A stretch of DNA of 64,000 nt from a virus. Below the pieces are notes generated by a model that was not told where the DNA came from, searched no databases, and was given only the letters and a program-made list of their open reading frames with translations. Positions 1 through 9,700 of the stretch are shown one piece after another. The DNA is taken from the IMG/VR virus record IMGVR_UViG_3300020735_000007, positions 1-64,000 of that record. One strand, given 5' to 3'. A program made the position numbers and the translations under genes. Position 1 is the first letter of the stretch. Each line of letters opens with the position of its first letter.

Positions 1-118
1 TACGTACTGTTGTCATATTTTCGACAAACCAAGTACAAGCATCGGTGGAGCGTTTGATCTCTCCCGGTGTGTCTCCCTGTCGAATAAGATTGAAAAACAG
101 TCTATCGAAATTGCTCAC
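1..118 (-). CDS. Unrecognised protein, N-terminal fragment (runs off window)
   Basis: About 39 codons are visible before the window edge. A GTG start is chosen because an AGAGGA ribosome-binding site lies about 7 bases upstream and an in-frame TAA sits just before it; no ATG is available. The leader contains the GTATTAA element seen before many other genes here. No family can be assigned from so short a fragment. Confidence 0.5.
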   Translation of the reverse strand, partial: MSNFDRLFFNLIRQGDTPGEIKRSTDACTWFVENMTTVR

Positions 119-149
119 TACAAGTCCTCTTAGATGTTAATACTTGAGT

Positions 150-416
150 TTACTCCCCTTCGTCCATTCTTTTTGAAATCTTATCCATATCCGCAAAAGC
201 ATCAGAGGTATAGGATTCTAGAAATTTCTCAAGGGAGAAGGAGAGTCGAGGAACAATGATTTCTTGACATAGACTAACTGGAACTGCAACCTTATAAGAA
301 CCGTTCCCCTTACACCACATTCCGATATAAAATCGTCCATCTTGAATTACATCCAGGATAACAGAATTTTCTGGAATATTATCCAATTTATAATCTTCAA
401 TTAAAATTACATCCAT
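150..416 (-). CDS. Hypothetical protein, 88 aa
   Basis: Small acidic soluble protein with no recognised domain. The ATG follows an AAGGAG site with 7-base spacing. It lies 12 bases downstream of the helicase gene on the same strand, so the two are probably co-transcribed. The sequence has alternating hydrophobic residues suggestive of a small beta fold, then a charged helical tail. No function is proposed. Confidence 0.75.
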   Translation of the reverse strand: MDVILIEDYKLDNIPENSVILDVIQDGRFYIGMWCKGNGSYKVAVPVSLCQEIIVPRLSFSLEKFLESYTSDAFADMDKISKRMDEGE

Positions 417-428
417 TATATTACTCCT

Positions 429-3020
429 TTAGCGAAATTCAATTGACTCTAGCCACCATTCAGGTAGTATATCATTACAGGTTTTCAAAAACATATTAAA
501 ATCCTGATCTATAATATAGCTCCTGGCATAGTCTTCCTTAGAACGGATGGAACGACCTAAACCCTGAATGAGAGTAAGGGCTGTTGTCCAAGAATACCAC
601 GCTTTATCTAACTCCATTCTTCTTTTTACATAAGGGTCTGCCAAGTTATTGAAAGGCATTTTCGCTACCACCTGAAACCTGGATAGATCCCCACGAAGGT
701 CCAAACCTTCGGTCATAGAGGGGCTGAGAAGCACCGTAGGCTCTGTTGAGGTCAAGTGCCTATCCACTGCATAGGCGCGAGATTGGGAGTCATGTGCGAC
801 CAATCTGGAGTAATGAGGACTTCTCCTTAAACCCTGTTGAATATGATTCATCAACTTGAACGATTGGCAATGAATAATTCCCTTTTCATTCTTATGCTTC
901 TCCAAAATACGCTCAATCTTGTTGAGGAGCTTGGGTAGAGTGGTGTCATAATTTTTGTAAGACATAGAGCCAGCGGGGGTGAAAATGATTTTCCTGTTAT
1001 CTTGAGCAAATTCTGAAGGCAGACTCATGTAGCCACAATCCTTGACTGAAATTCCTAGATTGCGAACAAAAGTGCGAGGGTCCAGAATGGTAGCAGACAT
1101 GAACATGATTTTTTCAGCCCGACTAAAAAGAAGTTCCTCAGAGAAAACATCCCCACGAAGCGGCTTGATACCCAAACCGTCAGTCTGATGAATAAACCAC
1201 ATCTCTGACTCTGATTCTAGAAATTTACCAAGGTTACTCTTGAAAGAGGAGAGATTCATTTCCTTCTTAAGCAAAGCCATCAAACTTCCATGTCCTTGTA
1301 GAGCCGCAGCGATTTCTTCCTTTAACTTAATTCCATAAATGTCAGCGGCTTGAATAACTGTATGCTCTACCCAATATTTAGTTTCAGGAATAGTAGTAAG
1401 TGGTTTAGTGGGAAGTTTAATATCAAATTCTTCTAGACGATTAGCTGAAATACCAATTTCAGAAAAAGCGATCAAAACATTTTCAGTATTATGCGCTTCA
1501 TCAATAATTATGAGCTTACGCTTCGGTAGTTGCCGCTTGAACATTGAGTCTGTAAGATAATAGGCAAAATTAGTAATACCCCTGGGAGAAGCCATAAAAG
1601 CTGCCTTGGCACTTCTGTAAGGGCAATGTTCACAGATAGTTCCAGCCAGTTTATTCATAACACTGCCGATTTCACAGTTAGATTCCTGCTCCCCACATCG
1701 GTAGTTAGAGGCACCACGAAGATCAGCTAGACCAATACTTCCAAATTCAGACGCATATTGATCCTGTAGAATCTTTTGAGAAGTGAGGATCGTTCCTCCA
1801 GGTTTCAAGGGGGGTTCAACAGGACAATCCGCAGCCCACCCTAAAGCTGCAATAGAAAGACCGGAATTGTGAACTACTGTAAAATCCCCCAAAAGAAATA
1901 AGTGGTCCCCATCAACACCAAAACCATAATAATCCCCTAGTCCAACAGGTTCCACTTTAAAACCAGTAACAAGCACACTCTTTTTTTGCTGTCTCATTTT
2001 TGCTTGTTTTCTTGGGAGGAGAGTTGGGATCAAATGGATATCCCCACTTATATTCCCGCGATAGTAAACCCCCCCATTTCCTGTTTGACAAGTTTTATGG
2101 CAAGGTTTAACATACACACTGAACCCAAGAGAACGGGCTATAAATGAAATATCATCTGCTAAATTTTTATTAACTGATGAAAATTCAAATGTATTAGAGG
2201 CTAAACTCCCATCAGCATCTAAATAACCTGCGAGTAACTTAAGTCTGGAAATTCTAGATGCGGTTTTGAAAGACAAAGGGATGGACTTGTTAGAAGAAAT
2301 ATCTAGTTTCTTTAATTCGTTTAATAAAATATTTCTATCTTTTCTACCTCCCATAGCCTGTGTAGTTATATTCCAAGAAGTAGCCTTAGATCCATTGTTA
2401 TATGCAGTCAAACTAAGGCCAAAATTTGAAGCTAGATTGCTTAAATAGGTTTGAATTTCTTTATCCGCAGTAGTAACTTCAGTCAACCTTTTTGAAGAAC
2501 CATCCCCCAACCATAATCCAATATAATAAGCAAGTTCTTTTAAATCGTGTGTTAATACACTCTCAAAATCTACGCCAGTTCGATAAAGTTTAGCATGATG
2601 CTTAAAATTGTTGCTTCTAGCCAAATAATCCGACAAAGTTAGGTTAATAATTTGTTTATGGTTTTCGGTCATTTTTACAGAAAGAATGTGGGAGGAATTG
2701 ACTACAAAAGAGTCGCCTTTCACTGGAGTCACCCTAAATAATTCATCTCTGCCTTGAGATAAACTGATCACCTTACGAGGAGTGGAGTCAGGCCCCATTA
2801 CAAGCTCTCCTTCCTTAATTTCTTCTACAGGTTTGATTACCCCATCAAACATAAGGATGGGAGTGCCTTTTGCGAAACACTTTCCAATACCAGTAGGTAG
2901 TTCAAAAATAGAAAACTTCTTACCCTTCTCTTCATCCACTACAAATTTTTCCAGAGCTTTTTCCTGAGATGGTCGAATCTCAGGAAAAGGGAAATGTGAT
3001 TTCAACTGTGCCAAATCCAC
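429..3020 (-). CDS. DinG/XPD-type superfamily 2 helicase, interrupted by an intein
   Basis: ATP-dependent DNA helicase of the Rad3/XPD/DinG group, expected to act in replication or repair. The Walker A loop PTGIGK|S is split by a 338-residue intein after residue 47. The C-terminal extein carries four cysteines in the iron-sulphur arrangement of this family (YRCGEQ, NCEIG, ICEHCP), a DEAH box (IIIDEAHN) and motif VI (QGLGRSIRS). Without the intein the protein is about 525 residues. The start is GTG, directly after the TAA of the upstream gene, with GGAG 6 bases before it. The helicase works only if the intein splices out, because the nucleotide-binding lysine and serine are otherwise separated. 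Confidence 0.93.
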   Translation of the reverse strand: MDLAQLKSHFPFPEIRPSQEKALEKFVVDEEKGKKFSIFELPTGIGKCFAKGTPILMFDGVIKPVEEIKEGELVMGPDSTPRKVISLSQGRDELFRVTPVKGDSFVVNSSHILSVKMTENHKQIINLTLSDYLARSNNFKHHAKLYRTGVDFESVLTHDLKELAYYIGLWLGDGSSKRLTEVTTADKEIQTYLSNLASNFGLSLTAYNNGSKATSWNITTQAMGGRKDRNILLNELKKLDISSNKSIPLSFKTASRISRLKLLAGYLDADGSLASNTFEFSSVNKNLADDISFIARSLGFSVYVKPCHKTCQTGNGGVYYRGNISGDIHLIPTLLPRKQAKMRQQKKSVLVTGFKVEPVGLGDYYGFGVDGDHLFLLGDFTVVHNSGLSIAALGWAADCPVEPPLKPGGTILTSQKILQDQYASEFGSIGLADLRGASNYRCGEQESNCEIGSVMNKLAGTICEHCPYRSAKAAFMASPRGITNFAYYLTDSMFKRQLPKRKLIIIDEAHNTENVLIAFSEIGISANRLEEFDIKLPTKPLTTIPETKYWVEHTVIQAADIYGIKLKEEIAAALQGHGSLMALLKKEMNLSSFKSNLGKFLESESEMWFIHQTDGLGIKPLRGDVFSEELLFSRAEKIMFMSATILDPRTFVRNLGISVKDCGYMSLPSEFAQDNRKIIFTPAGSMSYKNYDTTLPKLLNKIERILEKHKNEKGIIHCQSFKLMNHIQQGLRRSPHYSRLVAHDSQSRAYAVDRHLTSTEPTVLLSPSMTEGLDLRGDLSRFQVVAKMPFNNLADPYVKRRMELDKAWYSWTTALTLIQGLGRSIRSKEDYARSYIIDQDFNMFLKTCNDILPEWWLESIEFR
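1866..2879 (-). mobile_element. Intein with LAGLIDADG homing endonuclease, inserted in the helicase P-loop
   Basis: Residues 48-385 of the helicase ORF. The intein begins at Cys48 (CFAKGTPILMFDG, splicing block A), has a block B NSSHILSV with its histidine, two LAGLIDADG-type helices (LAYYIGLWLGDG and LLAGYLDADGS) and ends DFTVVHN, with Ser386 as the +1 nucleophile. All residues needed for self-splicing are visible, and both endonuclease motifs keep an acidic residue, so it looks active. The site is the Walker A loop GIGK|S, a conserved insertion point that inteins favour. Confidence 0.93.
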
Positions 3021-3653
3021 TTAAGCTCCAATCGGAAAGAAACACCCACCACTACAAGAATAATCTTTCAATGCCATATTATCACAAATTTCTAGTTCGT
3101 CACCGTCAATAAAACCGTAAATGACATTGGCACATTGGGTACAACAATCTCTGATCACTTCATCCGGTAACTTTCCTAATCGAAGATAAATGGATTGAAA
3201 TTCAGTTTGAAAATTTTTGGCGATCTGAAAAGGTAATGGAGGATGAACTTCTTTTAAACATTCCTGGAAAAGAAAAATGACTTCTTCAATACGGGGGCCT
3301 GGATAATCTGTGTGCATTTCCAGGCAGGAAAGTTTAAACCAGAGTTTTGCAACAATAGAGAGACTGTCCCATGTTGGAAATTCACTAAGTTTTATACGAT
3401 CAGCTAACACATCGTCCAACATACCCAATTCATTCAGAAGTTCTCGGTTTAACGATTTGGATGAAACATATTTAACTCTTCGTTTTCTTTTCTCTTCAAT
3501 GACCATTTCGACTGGACAGCGGCAAGATCCGGCATTCCCCATCGCAGCTAAATCTAAATCACCATATTCCAATTTCTTAAGTTGCTTAGAATCAAATTTT
3601 TTATCTCCCTCCTTTAATTGACGAAGAAGGGAGTAAAAGGGGGAGTAGTTCAT
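3021..3653 (-). CDS. Hypothetical cysteine-rich protein, 210 aa
   Basis: The start at 3653 is preferred over an upstream in-frame ATG because AGGAG lies 7 bases before it and the longer form would overlap the upstream gene. Cysteines occur as SCRCP near the N-terminus and as a C-terminal set (DCCTQC, ICDN, CSGGC), suggesting metal binding. The middle is helical. Its TAA directly abuts the GTG start of the helicase, so translation is probably coupled. No family recognised. Confidence 0.75.
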   Translation of the reverse strand: MNYSPFYSLLRQLKEGDKKFDSKQLKKLEYGDLDLAAMGNAGSCRCPVEMVIEEKRKRRVKYVSSKSLNRELLNELGMLDDVLADRIKLSEFPTWDSLSIVAKLWFKLSCLEMHTDYPGPRIEEVIFLFQECLKEVHPPLPFQIAKNFQTEFQSIYLRLGKLPDEVIRDCCTQCANVIYGFIDGDELEICDNMALKDYSCSGGCFFPIGA

Positions 3654-3663
3654 TAATAAACTC

Positions 3664-4044
3664 CTATAAATGCCAAGTTCCCTGAAAATATTTATTAATG
3701 AGATCAAATAATTCAGGAGGTTCACATACAAGTGTGATTACATGAGTTGGATGAGAATCCCAATGAGTTTCTCTAAAAAGATGGCCTAGAACGTCAGTTA
3801 GATGATCGTTGCACCATTCGGGAGGAATGACCAAAGAAACCGTATCCATTTTCAATTGCCCCATTTTATTCACAGCAAAACTTAAAATCCCACTTGGATA
3901 TGTAGTAGATAAAGGATAAGGATAAAATTGAGTTCTATCGGGAAATGTAAATTGTAATCCAGAAGTATTCCCGATTGTCGTTATTTCACATAGGATCTCA
4001 TTATCTGTCTCCCTGGTATCCGTATAGCTAAGAACAAGTGGCAT
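3664..4044 (-). CDS. Hypothetical protein, 126 aa
   Basis: The start at 4044 is chosen for its strong AAGGAG site; an in-frame ATG 29 codons upstream lacks one. The leader between the two starts contains a 7-bp inverted repeat (AGGAGCC / GGCTCCT, 4072-4078 and 4098-4104). The protein is a mixed alpha/beta sequence with no recognised motif. It ends 10 bases before the next gene. Confidence 0.7.
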   Translation of the reverse strand: MPLVLSYTDTRETDNEILCEITTIGNTSGLQFTFPDRTQFYPYPLSTTYPSGILSFAVNKMGQLKMDTVSLVIPPEWCNDHLTDVLGHLFRETHWDSHPTHVITLVCEPPELFDLINKYFQGTWHL

Positions 4045-4143
4045 ATTTAGACTCCTTTTTCGTCTTTTAAAAGGAGCCACATCCCTGAAAGAGACACGGC
4101 TCCTATAATTAATACTATTAATCCTACCCATTTCTACACCCGG

Positions 4144-4506
4144 TTACATCCTTTCCGGAAGTTTGTGGAAAGGAATGACTTGAGTGAAAAACCCTTCTTC
4201 TTGGAGAGTTTTCTCCATTCGCCACGCCGCCGACTGATTCATACTATGGATAATACAATCGGGGGCACCAACGGCAAATTGAATAATGGATTTAGCGACA
4301 TCCAATCCGGTAATCTCCTGACCATCAACAAAAGTATTGAGGTCATGGTCCAGAAAAATGGTGTCCCAAAGCTCATCTCTGACAGCCGTGATGGCATCTA
4401 TGGCATTATTGACAGAACAGACTTCTGCCTCTTCGGGGAAGAAATCCCTCATTTTGAGGAGGGTGAAACGCACTTCCTCATCATCTACAAATAAAATTCT
4501 GGTCAT
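4144..4506 (-). CDS. Receiver-like (cREC-type) protein, 120 aa
   Basis: CheY-like fold. An acidic cluster VDDEE at residues 7-11 ends the first strand, and FLDHDL at 51-56 holds the aspartate equivalent to the phospho-acceptor. The LDHDL...TG pattern is typical of the 'cyclic-phosphate processing receiver' group rather than classical response regulators. There is no output domain, which fits a stand-alone phage protein. The upstream kinase-like gene ends 2 bases before it. The role is inferred from family only. Confidence 0.7.
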   Translation of the reverse strand: MTRILFVDDEEVRFTLLKMRDFFPEEAEVCSVNNAIDAITAVRDELWDTIFLDHDLNTFVDGQEITGLDVAKSIIQFAVGAPDCIIHSMNQSAAWRMEKTLQEEGFFTQVIPFHKLPERM

Positions 4507-4508
4507 TA

Positions 4509-4922
4509 CTACACCTTGAAAAAACCTGCCGGAACGTCAATCCTTTCCTTCATCTTCTTCACGGCTTCCAGAGGAACACCATGGGTATTACGAGCGGCAC
4601 AAGTTTCAGCATCCACATCAAACACCTTCAACCAAACCTCGTAACCTACCTTATTCGCCAAATCTACATATGGCTTGCGTTCCCATTCGCGGGTGTTGGT
4701 GTTTGAAATATAAACTTTCAAACCCTTAGATATGGCCTCTCGGGCTTCTTCCTGAGAAAATTCATGGGCTTTGTCAAGTTCACGAGGATTAAATTGGTAA
4801 GCTCCAGATTTTTCAAAGAAATGATCCGCACTGGCCTCTATAAATCCTTGGGGCTTCAAGTAATTAATAAAGAAGTGAGATTTCCCACAGCCTGATGGTC
4901 CAACGGCAATTATCATCTGCAT
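4509..4922 (-). CDS. P-loop kinase-like NTPase, 137 aa
   Basis: A Walker A motif GPSGCGKS at residues 8-15 follows a hydrophobic strand. The size and the absence of long insertions resemble the polynucleotide kinase/zeta-toxin-like P-loop kinases common in large phages. The start at 4922 has AGGAG 6 bases upstream; a longer reading extends into the divergent homing endonuclease gene and is not credible. Substrate unknown. Confidence 0.75.
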   Translation of the reverse strand: MQMIIAVGPSGCGKSHFFINYLKPQGFIEASADHFFEKSGAYQFNPRELDKAHEFSQEEAREAISKGLKVYISNTNTREWERKPYVDLANKVGYEVWLKVFDVDAETCAARNTHGVPLEAVKKMKERIDVPAGFFKV

Positions 4923-4944
4923 GGCTACTCCTAGGGGGTGAAGA

Positions 4945-5922
4945 GTGAAAGGAACAAAATGGACTAATGAAATGATACTCGATTGGCTGGAAGAAAACAA
5001 GAAAAATGTTAAGCTGGTTGATGGGGTATATTCTGGCATCAGAGACAAAAATCTGACCTGGATGGGGGAGTGCGGACATATCTGGACCACGGCTTGGGGA
5101 TTCGTAATGGATAGCCCTGGGAATCCCTGCCCTATTTGTAGTAGAAATGGGCACACGACGAGACTAGTTAGATATAATAAAGGTAAACGAGTGTGCAACG
5201 AATCGAAATACAAACTTCTTGATTCACAATTTCTTGGGCAAAAATACAAACATAACTGGTTAGGACTGGGGTGTGGACATATCTTTCAAGCAAGGTATGA
5301 AACCCTATTTCGTGCTAAAACATGTCCAAAATGCAATCAACTACTACTAGCAGAGAGGTTGCGAAAAAGGAATGAGGAGAAGTCATGGAAAACGAAAATC
5401 AGTGTTGCCGACAAAATGAGGGAGATGGGGATTGAAATAAGATGTGTTGACGATTATCAAACTGCTCATTCATTGCTTAGGGTAAAGTGTGTTTCTTGCG
5501 GGTTTTTGTGGAGGATTTCTTGGGCAAATTTTTCTAGAGGTAAGGGCTGTCCAGAGTGTGCGAAGGGGAAGAATGAGAAACGCCTAGGAAAGGTAATTAG
5601 TGAACTGGGGATTGAAGCTATCCCTCAGTTTCCTCTAGTATGCCCAAAAGACGTAAGTAAGAGTGGGAGGGTGAGGGTTGACTATTGGTTGCCGGAATTA
5701 AGGGTGGTTGTTGAGTATAATGGAGTGCAGCACTATATATTTCCAAACTATTTCCATAAGACAAAAAAGCATTTTGAATCCCAAATAGCGAGGGACATTT
5801 GGTTACGATCAAACTATTCTGTGATAGAAGTGAAATTTGATGAAAAAAATGCTGAAGAGTTTTTAGAACTCCAGCTTCAGAAAATTATAGGTAAATTGGG
5901 TCGAGGCACTTCAGACAGATGA
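4945..5922 (+). CDS. Free-standing homing endonuclease with zinc ribbons and a Vsr/PD-(D/E)XK-like nuclease end
   Basis: Plus-strand gene lodged between minus-strand genes. It has three paired-cysteine zinc ribbons of the DUF4379 type (CGHIW...CPIC, CGHIF...CPKC, CVSC...CPEC), followed from about residue 235 by a nuclease-like core: VDYWLPELRVVVEYNGVQH, then a lysine-containing VIEVKF strand. This layout is seen in phage homing endonucleases related to Vsr. The start is GTG with AGGGGG 7 bases upstream. The 3' end overlaps the convergent zinc-protein gene by 38 bases. Orientation and position point to an acquired mobile gene. Confidence 0.75.
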   Translation: MKGTKWTNEMILDWLEENKKNVKLVDGVYSGIRDKNLTWMGECGHIWTTAWGFVMDSPGNPCPICSRNGHTTRLVRYNKGKRVCNESKYKLLDSQFLGQKYKHNWLGLGCGHIFQARYETLFRAKTCPKCNQLLLAERLRKRNEEKSWKTKISVADKMREMGIEIRCVDDYQTAHSLLRVKCVSCGFLWRISWANFSRGKGCPECAKGKNEKRLGKVISELGIEAIPQFPLVCPKDVSKSGRVRVDYWLPELRVVVEYNGVQHYIFPNYFHKTKKHFESQIARDIWLRSNYSVIEVKFDEKNAEEFLELQLQKIIGKLGRGTSDR

Positions 5923-6073
5923 TGTAGCGGTAGTCATCAGAGCCCCCACCGTAATCGTGAACTGTCTTGGACATCACATCAGCGGGGACGTACTCCATTG
6001 TGGCCCCACAGTTCTTACAGATTACCCGCTTTACCACACTAGGGTCGGGGCCATCATTGATCAGACGAGACAT
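5885..6073 (-). CDS. Small zinc-ribbon protein, 62 aa
   Basis: Two CxxC knuckles (CKNC and CLKC) about 35 residues apart would bind one zinc ion. The ATG has AAGGAG 5 bases upstream. The gene converges with and overlaps the homing endonuclease end. Similar small zinc ribbons of unknown role are common in phages. Confidence 0.7.
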   Translation of the reverse strand: MSRLINDGPDPSVVKRVICKNCGATMEYVPADVMSKTVHDYGGGSDDYRYIICLKCLDPIYL

Positions 6074-6093
6074 CGGAACTCCTTACATGAACT

Positions 6094-6360
6094 TCAGAAG
6101 GATCCAGCCGAACAGCAGGGCCGCTCGGAAATAAAGAACGGATTGAGGAGGCCCATAACCGCCTTCTTTATCTTCGACTCCACAGCCGGTTCACAGTCGG
6201 TGGGGGAGTAGGTGGCGTAGCGGATCAGCAGCCCCAGGCCAACGACCACCGGATAGGAGGGGATGTGAAAGGCGGGGAAGACGGGGAGCAGGAACCACCG
6301 CATCAGGGTCACACAGGTGAACCCGTAGACGTAGATGCTGAGTGGGAGCAGGATCACCAC
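6094..6360 (-). CDS. Small membrane protein, 88 aa, start uncertain
   Basis: Two hydrophobic segments (about residues 1-27 and 31-47) are followed by a polar tail, so a small inner-membrane protein is likely. Only GTG starts exist in this frame (6360 or 6363), and neither has a clear ribosome-binding site. A strong GGAGG site instead serves an ATG at 6406 in another frame, which reads MTDTKKVILMV before a proline-rich, implausible sequence. The stretch is visibly more GC-rich than its neighbours. A one-base frameshift in the first codons would join the good start to this frame. Confidence 0.5.
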   Translation of the reverse strand: MVILLPLSIYVYGFTCVTLMRWFLLPVFPAFHIPSYPVVVGLGLLIRYATYSPTDCEPAVESKIKKAVMGLLNPFFISERPCCSAGSF

Positions 6361-6402
6361 AGCCCGAAGGCCCCACCATGAGAATAACTTTCTTAGTATC
6401 GG

Positions 6403-6636
6403 TCATACTTTTCCTCCATTGTGGATAAATTTAAATAGATTAAACATTGATTTGGGCCATGTTACACCAAGAAGAATCCCCATGAACAAGGCTGGGATCA
6501 AGCCTAAACCTTGTTTTCTAGCCTCTTCTCGTAAATCCTGGGAAAGAAATCCTAAAATAGTAAATCCCCAAAAAAATAAAGTAGTGGCTAATGAAATGAC
6601 TCCATAGGTGTACAGCAATGAATTGATAGATGACAT
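6403..6636 (-). CDS. Small membrane protein, 77 aa
   Basis: Two predicted transmembrane helices (about residues 12-30 and 46-62) are separated by a charged loop. It has a GGGAG site 7 bases before the ATG. It is first in an operon under the promoter at 6674-6704, and its stop overlaps the ATG at 6406. Function unknown. Confidence 0.7.
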   Translation of the reverse strand: MSSINSLLYTYGVISLATTLFFWGFTILGFLSQDLREEARKQGLGLIPALFMGILLGVTWPKSMFNLFKFIHNGGKV

Positions 6637-6673
6637 TCAGTTACTCCCTTGTATGACTAATACTCACAATCCT

Positions 6674-6704
6674 ATTATACCTAAAAAGGACAAAAGTATG
6701 GCAA
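6674..6704 (-). promoter_or_regulatory. Promoter, TTGCCA-19 bp-TATAAT class
   Basis: Read on the minus strand: TTGCCA, 19 bp, TATAAT, with G before the -10 box. It precedes the 6403-6636 operon and sits back to back with the plus-strand WCT gene. It matches five other sites in the window in sequence and spacing. Confidence 0.7.
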
Positions 6705-6739
6705 CTTTTTAATTTTCTGATCCTTGAGTAGAGGTAGCC

Positions 6740-9700
6740 ATGTTCAAGTCAACTTTATTGAGTCTTCTAGCCGCAGCTTCACAGGCAAAGAAGGAGGCAC
6801 TGGAGAAAAAATATTTGGTTTCCCAAGGATTCGTAGAGATCTGTGCGAATATAGATCCAACTCCAAACGGTCAATATACCGAATGGCTAGTAAAAGTCTT
6901 GAGACATGACGAAAATGTGGGGCCAGCACTTCAAGATGAATTAAAAGATGCTCTGGAGGAGTTTGGACGTTTAAAAAATAGTGCTGCCTGGGCTACAGGT
7001 TTGATTAATGGTAAACCCAAAAATAATATTCTTTCCTATGCCAATTTTAACGATCTTATCAGTGTTATACAAGAATCTTCTCCTGATGACTATTCTAAGA
7101 AAGAGCGAGAGAGAGATTTACAGAGAAGAAGGAAACAATATTTAGCAGAAGGCTGTGAAGAGATCGGCAGTCCAGGTGAAGGTGTCGTATGTTATGAGCC
7201 GACTACTGTAAGAGCCGTGCAATTGATGGGGGAAGGTTCTCATTGGTGTACTAAGAACCCAGGCTATGCCCAACGTTATTTAAGTAGGGGAGCCATTTAT
7301 GTCTTTACTACAGAAGAAAAAGAAAGTTCTTATGAATCAGATCGCTATCTTCAGATTCATGTTCCGGATGATTCTGTCACAGGATTTGAAGCTCAAGATG
7401 CAGATGGTGAGGATATAGGAAACTGGGAAATTGAAGATAAATGTTATCAAGTCAATGATGAATGGTGGGGAATAGTTCAATGGTTGTCTAATTATGATAG
7501 GGATTTGGAAAGATATATCCGAGAAGGATTTATTTTTAATGATATTAATGATATGGCTCATTTTGAAAAATGTGATCAATGTGATGCATATATGGAAACA
7601 GACAGCTACGATACTATTTATGTGAATAATGATGACTCCCCTGATAAAGAAAGCCATAATTTTTGTTGCGAGGGATGTTTTAAAGAGTTTTATAATGATA
7701 TAATTGAGAAAAAAGTAAAGGCATTTGTTGCAACTATTCCAGGAAAAGAAGAAAGAAATCAAAAAGCTATGGATGATGCCGAGGAACTCATTTATGGGAC
7801 AGGCTGGGATCCAAAGGCCACCAAAGTATTTAGAGCAATGCATGAAGCAGCTATCCGAATGGGTCTCCCCAATACTGTTAACCATCACTATGCTCTTGAT
7901 TGGTATTTAGCTAATCTGACATCAGGTATTAGAGCTTTTGAAAATGGGCAGAGTGACAGAGTAGAAAAAGTGACCCCCGGATTAACTCTAGGGGATTATA
8001 AATGGGCCTTGAAAGTCCTTCAGCCGGTTTATGATGAACTGATGACTTATGATACGCTTTACGATGACATACTAGAATATGTTAAGGACCAATTCACCCC
8101 TACGAGTACAGATATTGATGATATTATTGAAAATAGTGGAATGGGCAAAGTGCAAGAGGAATCAGCACCAGAAATAGAGGGTGAAATAGCAACAGATGAA
8201 CTGGAACCTACCTCTGAACCTTCTGAAAAACTGAAGAAATCTTCACTTTCTAACTTTAAATCTGCTCTATTGAAATTTGCCGCCGCTTCGGAAGCTAAGA
8301 AAAAAGCTCTTGCTTCTAAATATCATCTCCCTCCTCATGGGGTAGATACTCTATCTTTAGTTGACCCTTCTCAAAATGGAGAATATTTAGAATGGTTATG
8401 TAGAGAGACTAGAAAAGCTATGGATGATCCAGAAGGTAGATCTTCGCTAGCCGGAACAATGAAACGAGATGATATTAAAATTATGCTTGAACGTTATGCT
8501 ATGCTAAAACGTAGTGCTAATTTTACTGGTGAAAAAGATATCATGAAGTTAGGTCTTTCAGATCTTAAAGAAATATATGACACGGCTACTAGAGCCGACC
8601 TATCCAAAAATGAGCAGGGTAGAGAATTAATTAGAGAGAAGGATAAGTATCTCAGAGATGGTTGTGAGCCTTTAGCTAAGACCAGAGGTTACTCCTTCTA
8701 TCGTTGTACCACTCCAGAAGCCTTGGTGCTTATGTCAACAGGTTCCCATTGGTGTACACAGGGGGAGGGGACCGCTGAAGCCTATCTGGAACGTGGTCCT
8801 CTCTATGTTATTACTCAGGACAGTGGCACCAATGAGCATTATGGTTCTGATCGCTATGCACTCATCCGAGTCCCGACCAAAAATATTCAAGGTCAAGGAG
8901 TTGGTGCTATTGAATGCCAAGATGTAGATGGTAGAAATATTGGAGATCAGATATTTAGTAGGGATCCGTTTAGTGATAGTGCTGATGTTGGGCAAAAATA
9001 TGATGTAGATTCAAATTACTGGTGGATTTTTGAAACACTTGCAGAATTTGATCCGAAGATTAAAGAATCGATGGAGCAAAAAATTATCTTCCCTGGTGCT
9101 TGGGATATTAACAATGATAATGATCTCTATGAAGATCATGAAGATCAGGAGCTAACCAATTGTGCTAATTGTGATGAGCCTGTGGCAGAAGAAGATGCCA
9201 TCTATTTATCTGGCAATCCCTATTGTTGCAGTTATTGTGTAAGGGAGTATTTCCGACCAGCGATAAATCGTTTAATAGATAAGTTTCTGCCGAATGCTGA
9301 TGAAAATAAAAAGAGGAGAGCTAGAACCTATATTGAGGAACAACTAAACATCAATGGTTATGATGATCTTGAGGCAGAACGTGAGAAAATTTTGGTAAGG
9401 GGTGGGTTCTGTCAAAAATGTGAAGATTGCCATGAAGCTATACCAGCGGGAAATGAAATTAATTATAAAAAAGGCTCTTTTTGTGCTGTATCCTGCTTCA
9501 TTTCCTACTATATGCAGGATATGGATGATACCATGGCTTATATTCAGAAAAAATTAGGAATGGATGAAGATTCTCATTTCCAGATGTACGATGAAAAGAT
9601 AGCCGAGAGAGCCATAAGAAATGAAACTATGGGAATTGACTCTGGATTCTATCAGGCAACACTTCAAGTTCTTTTAGACACGAGGCAAATTACGGAGCAA

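Noticed and set aside
4923-5249. Longer N-terminus for the P-loop kinase-like gene
   Set aside because: It runs through the homing endonuclease on the other strand and lacks a ribosome-binding site; the ATG at 4922 has AGGAG.
6191-6406. 71-aa frame starting MTDTKKVILMVGPSGCG as a P-loop protein
   Set aside because: The P-loop-like stretch lacks the lysine and the rest is proline/arginine-rich and out of character; kept only as a start-site puzzle.
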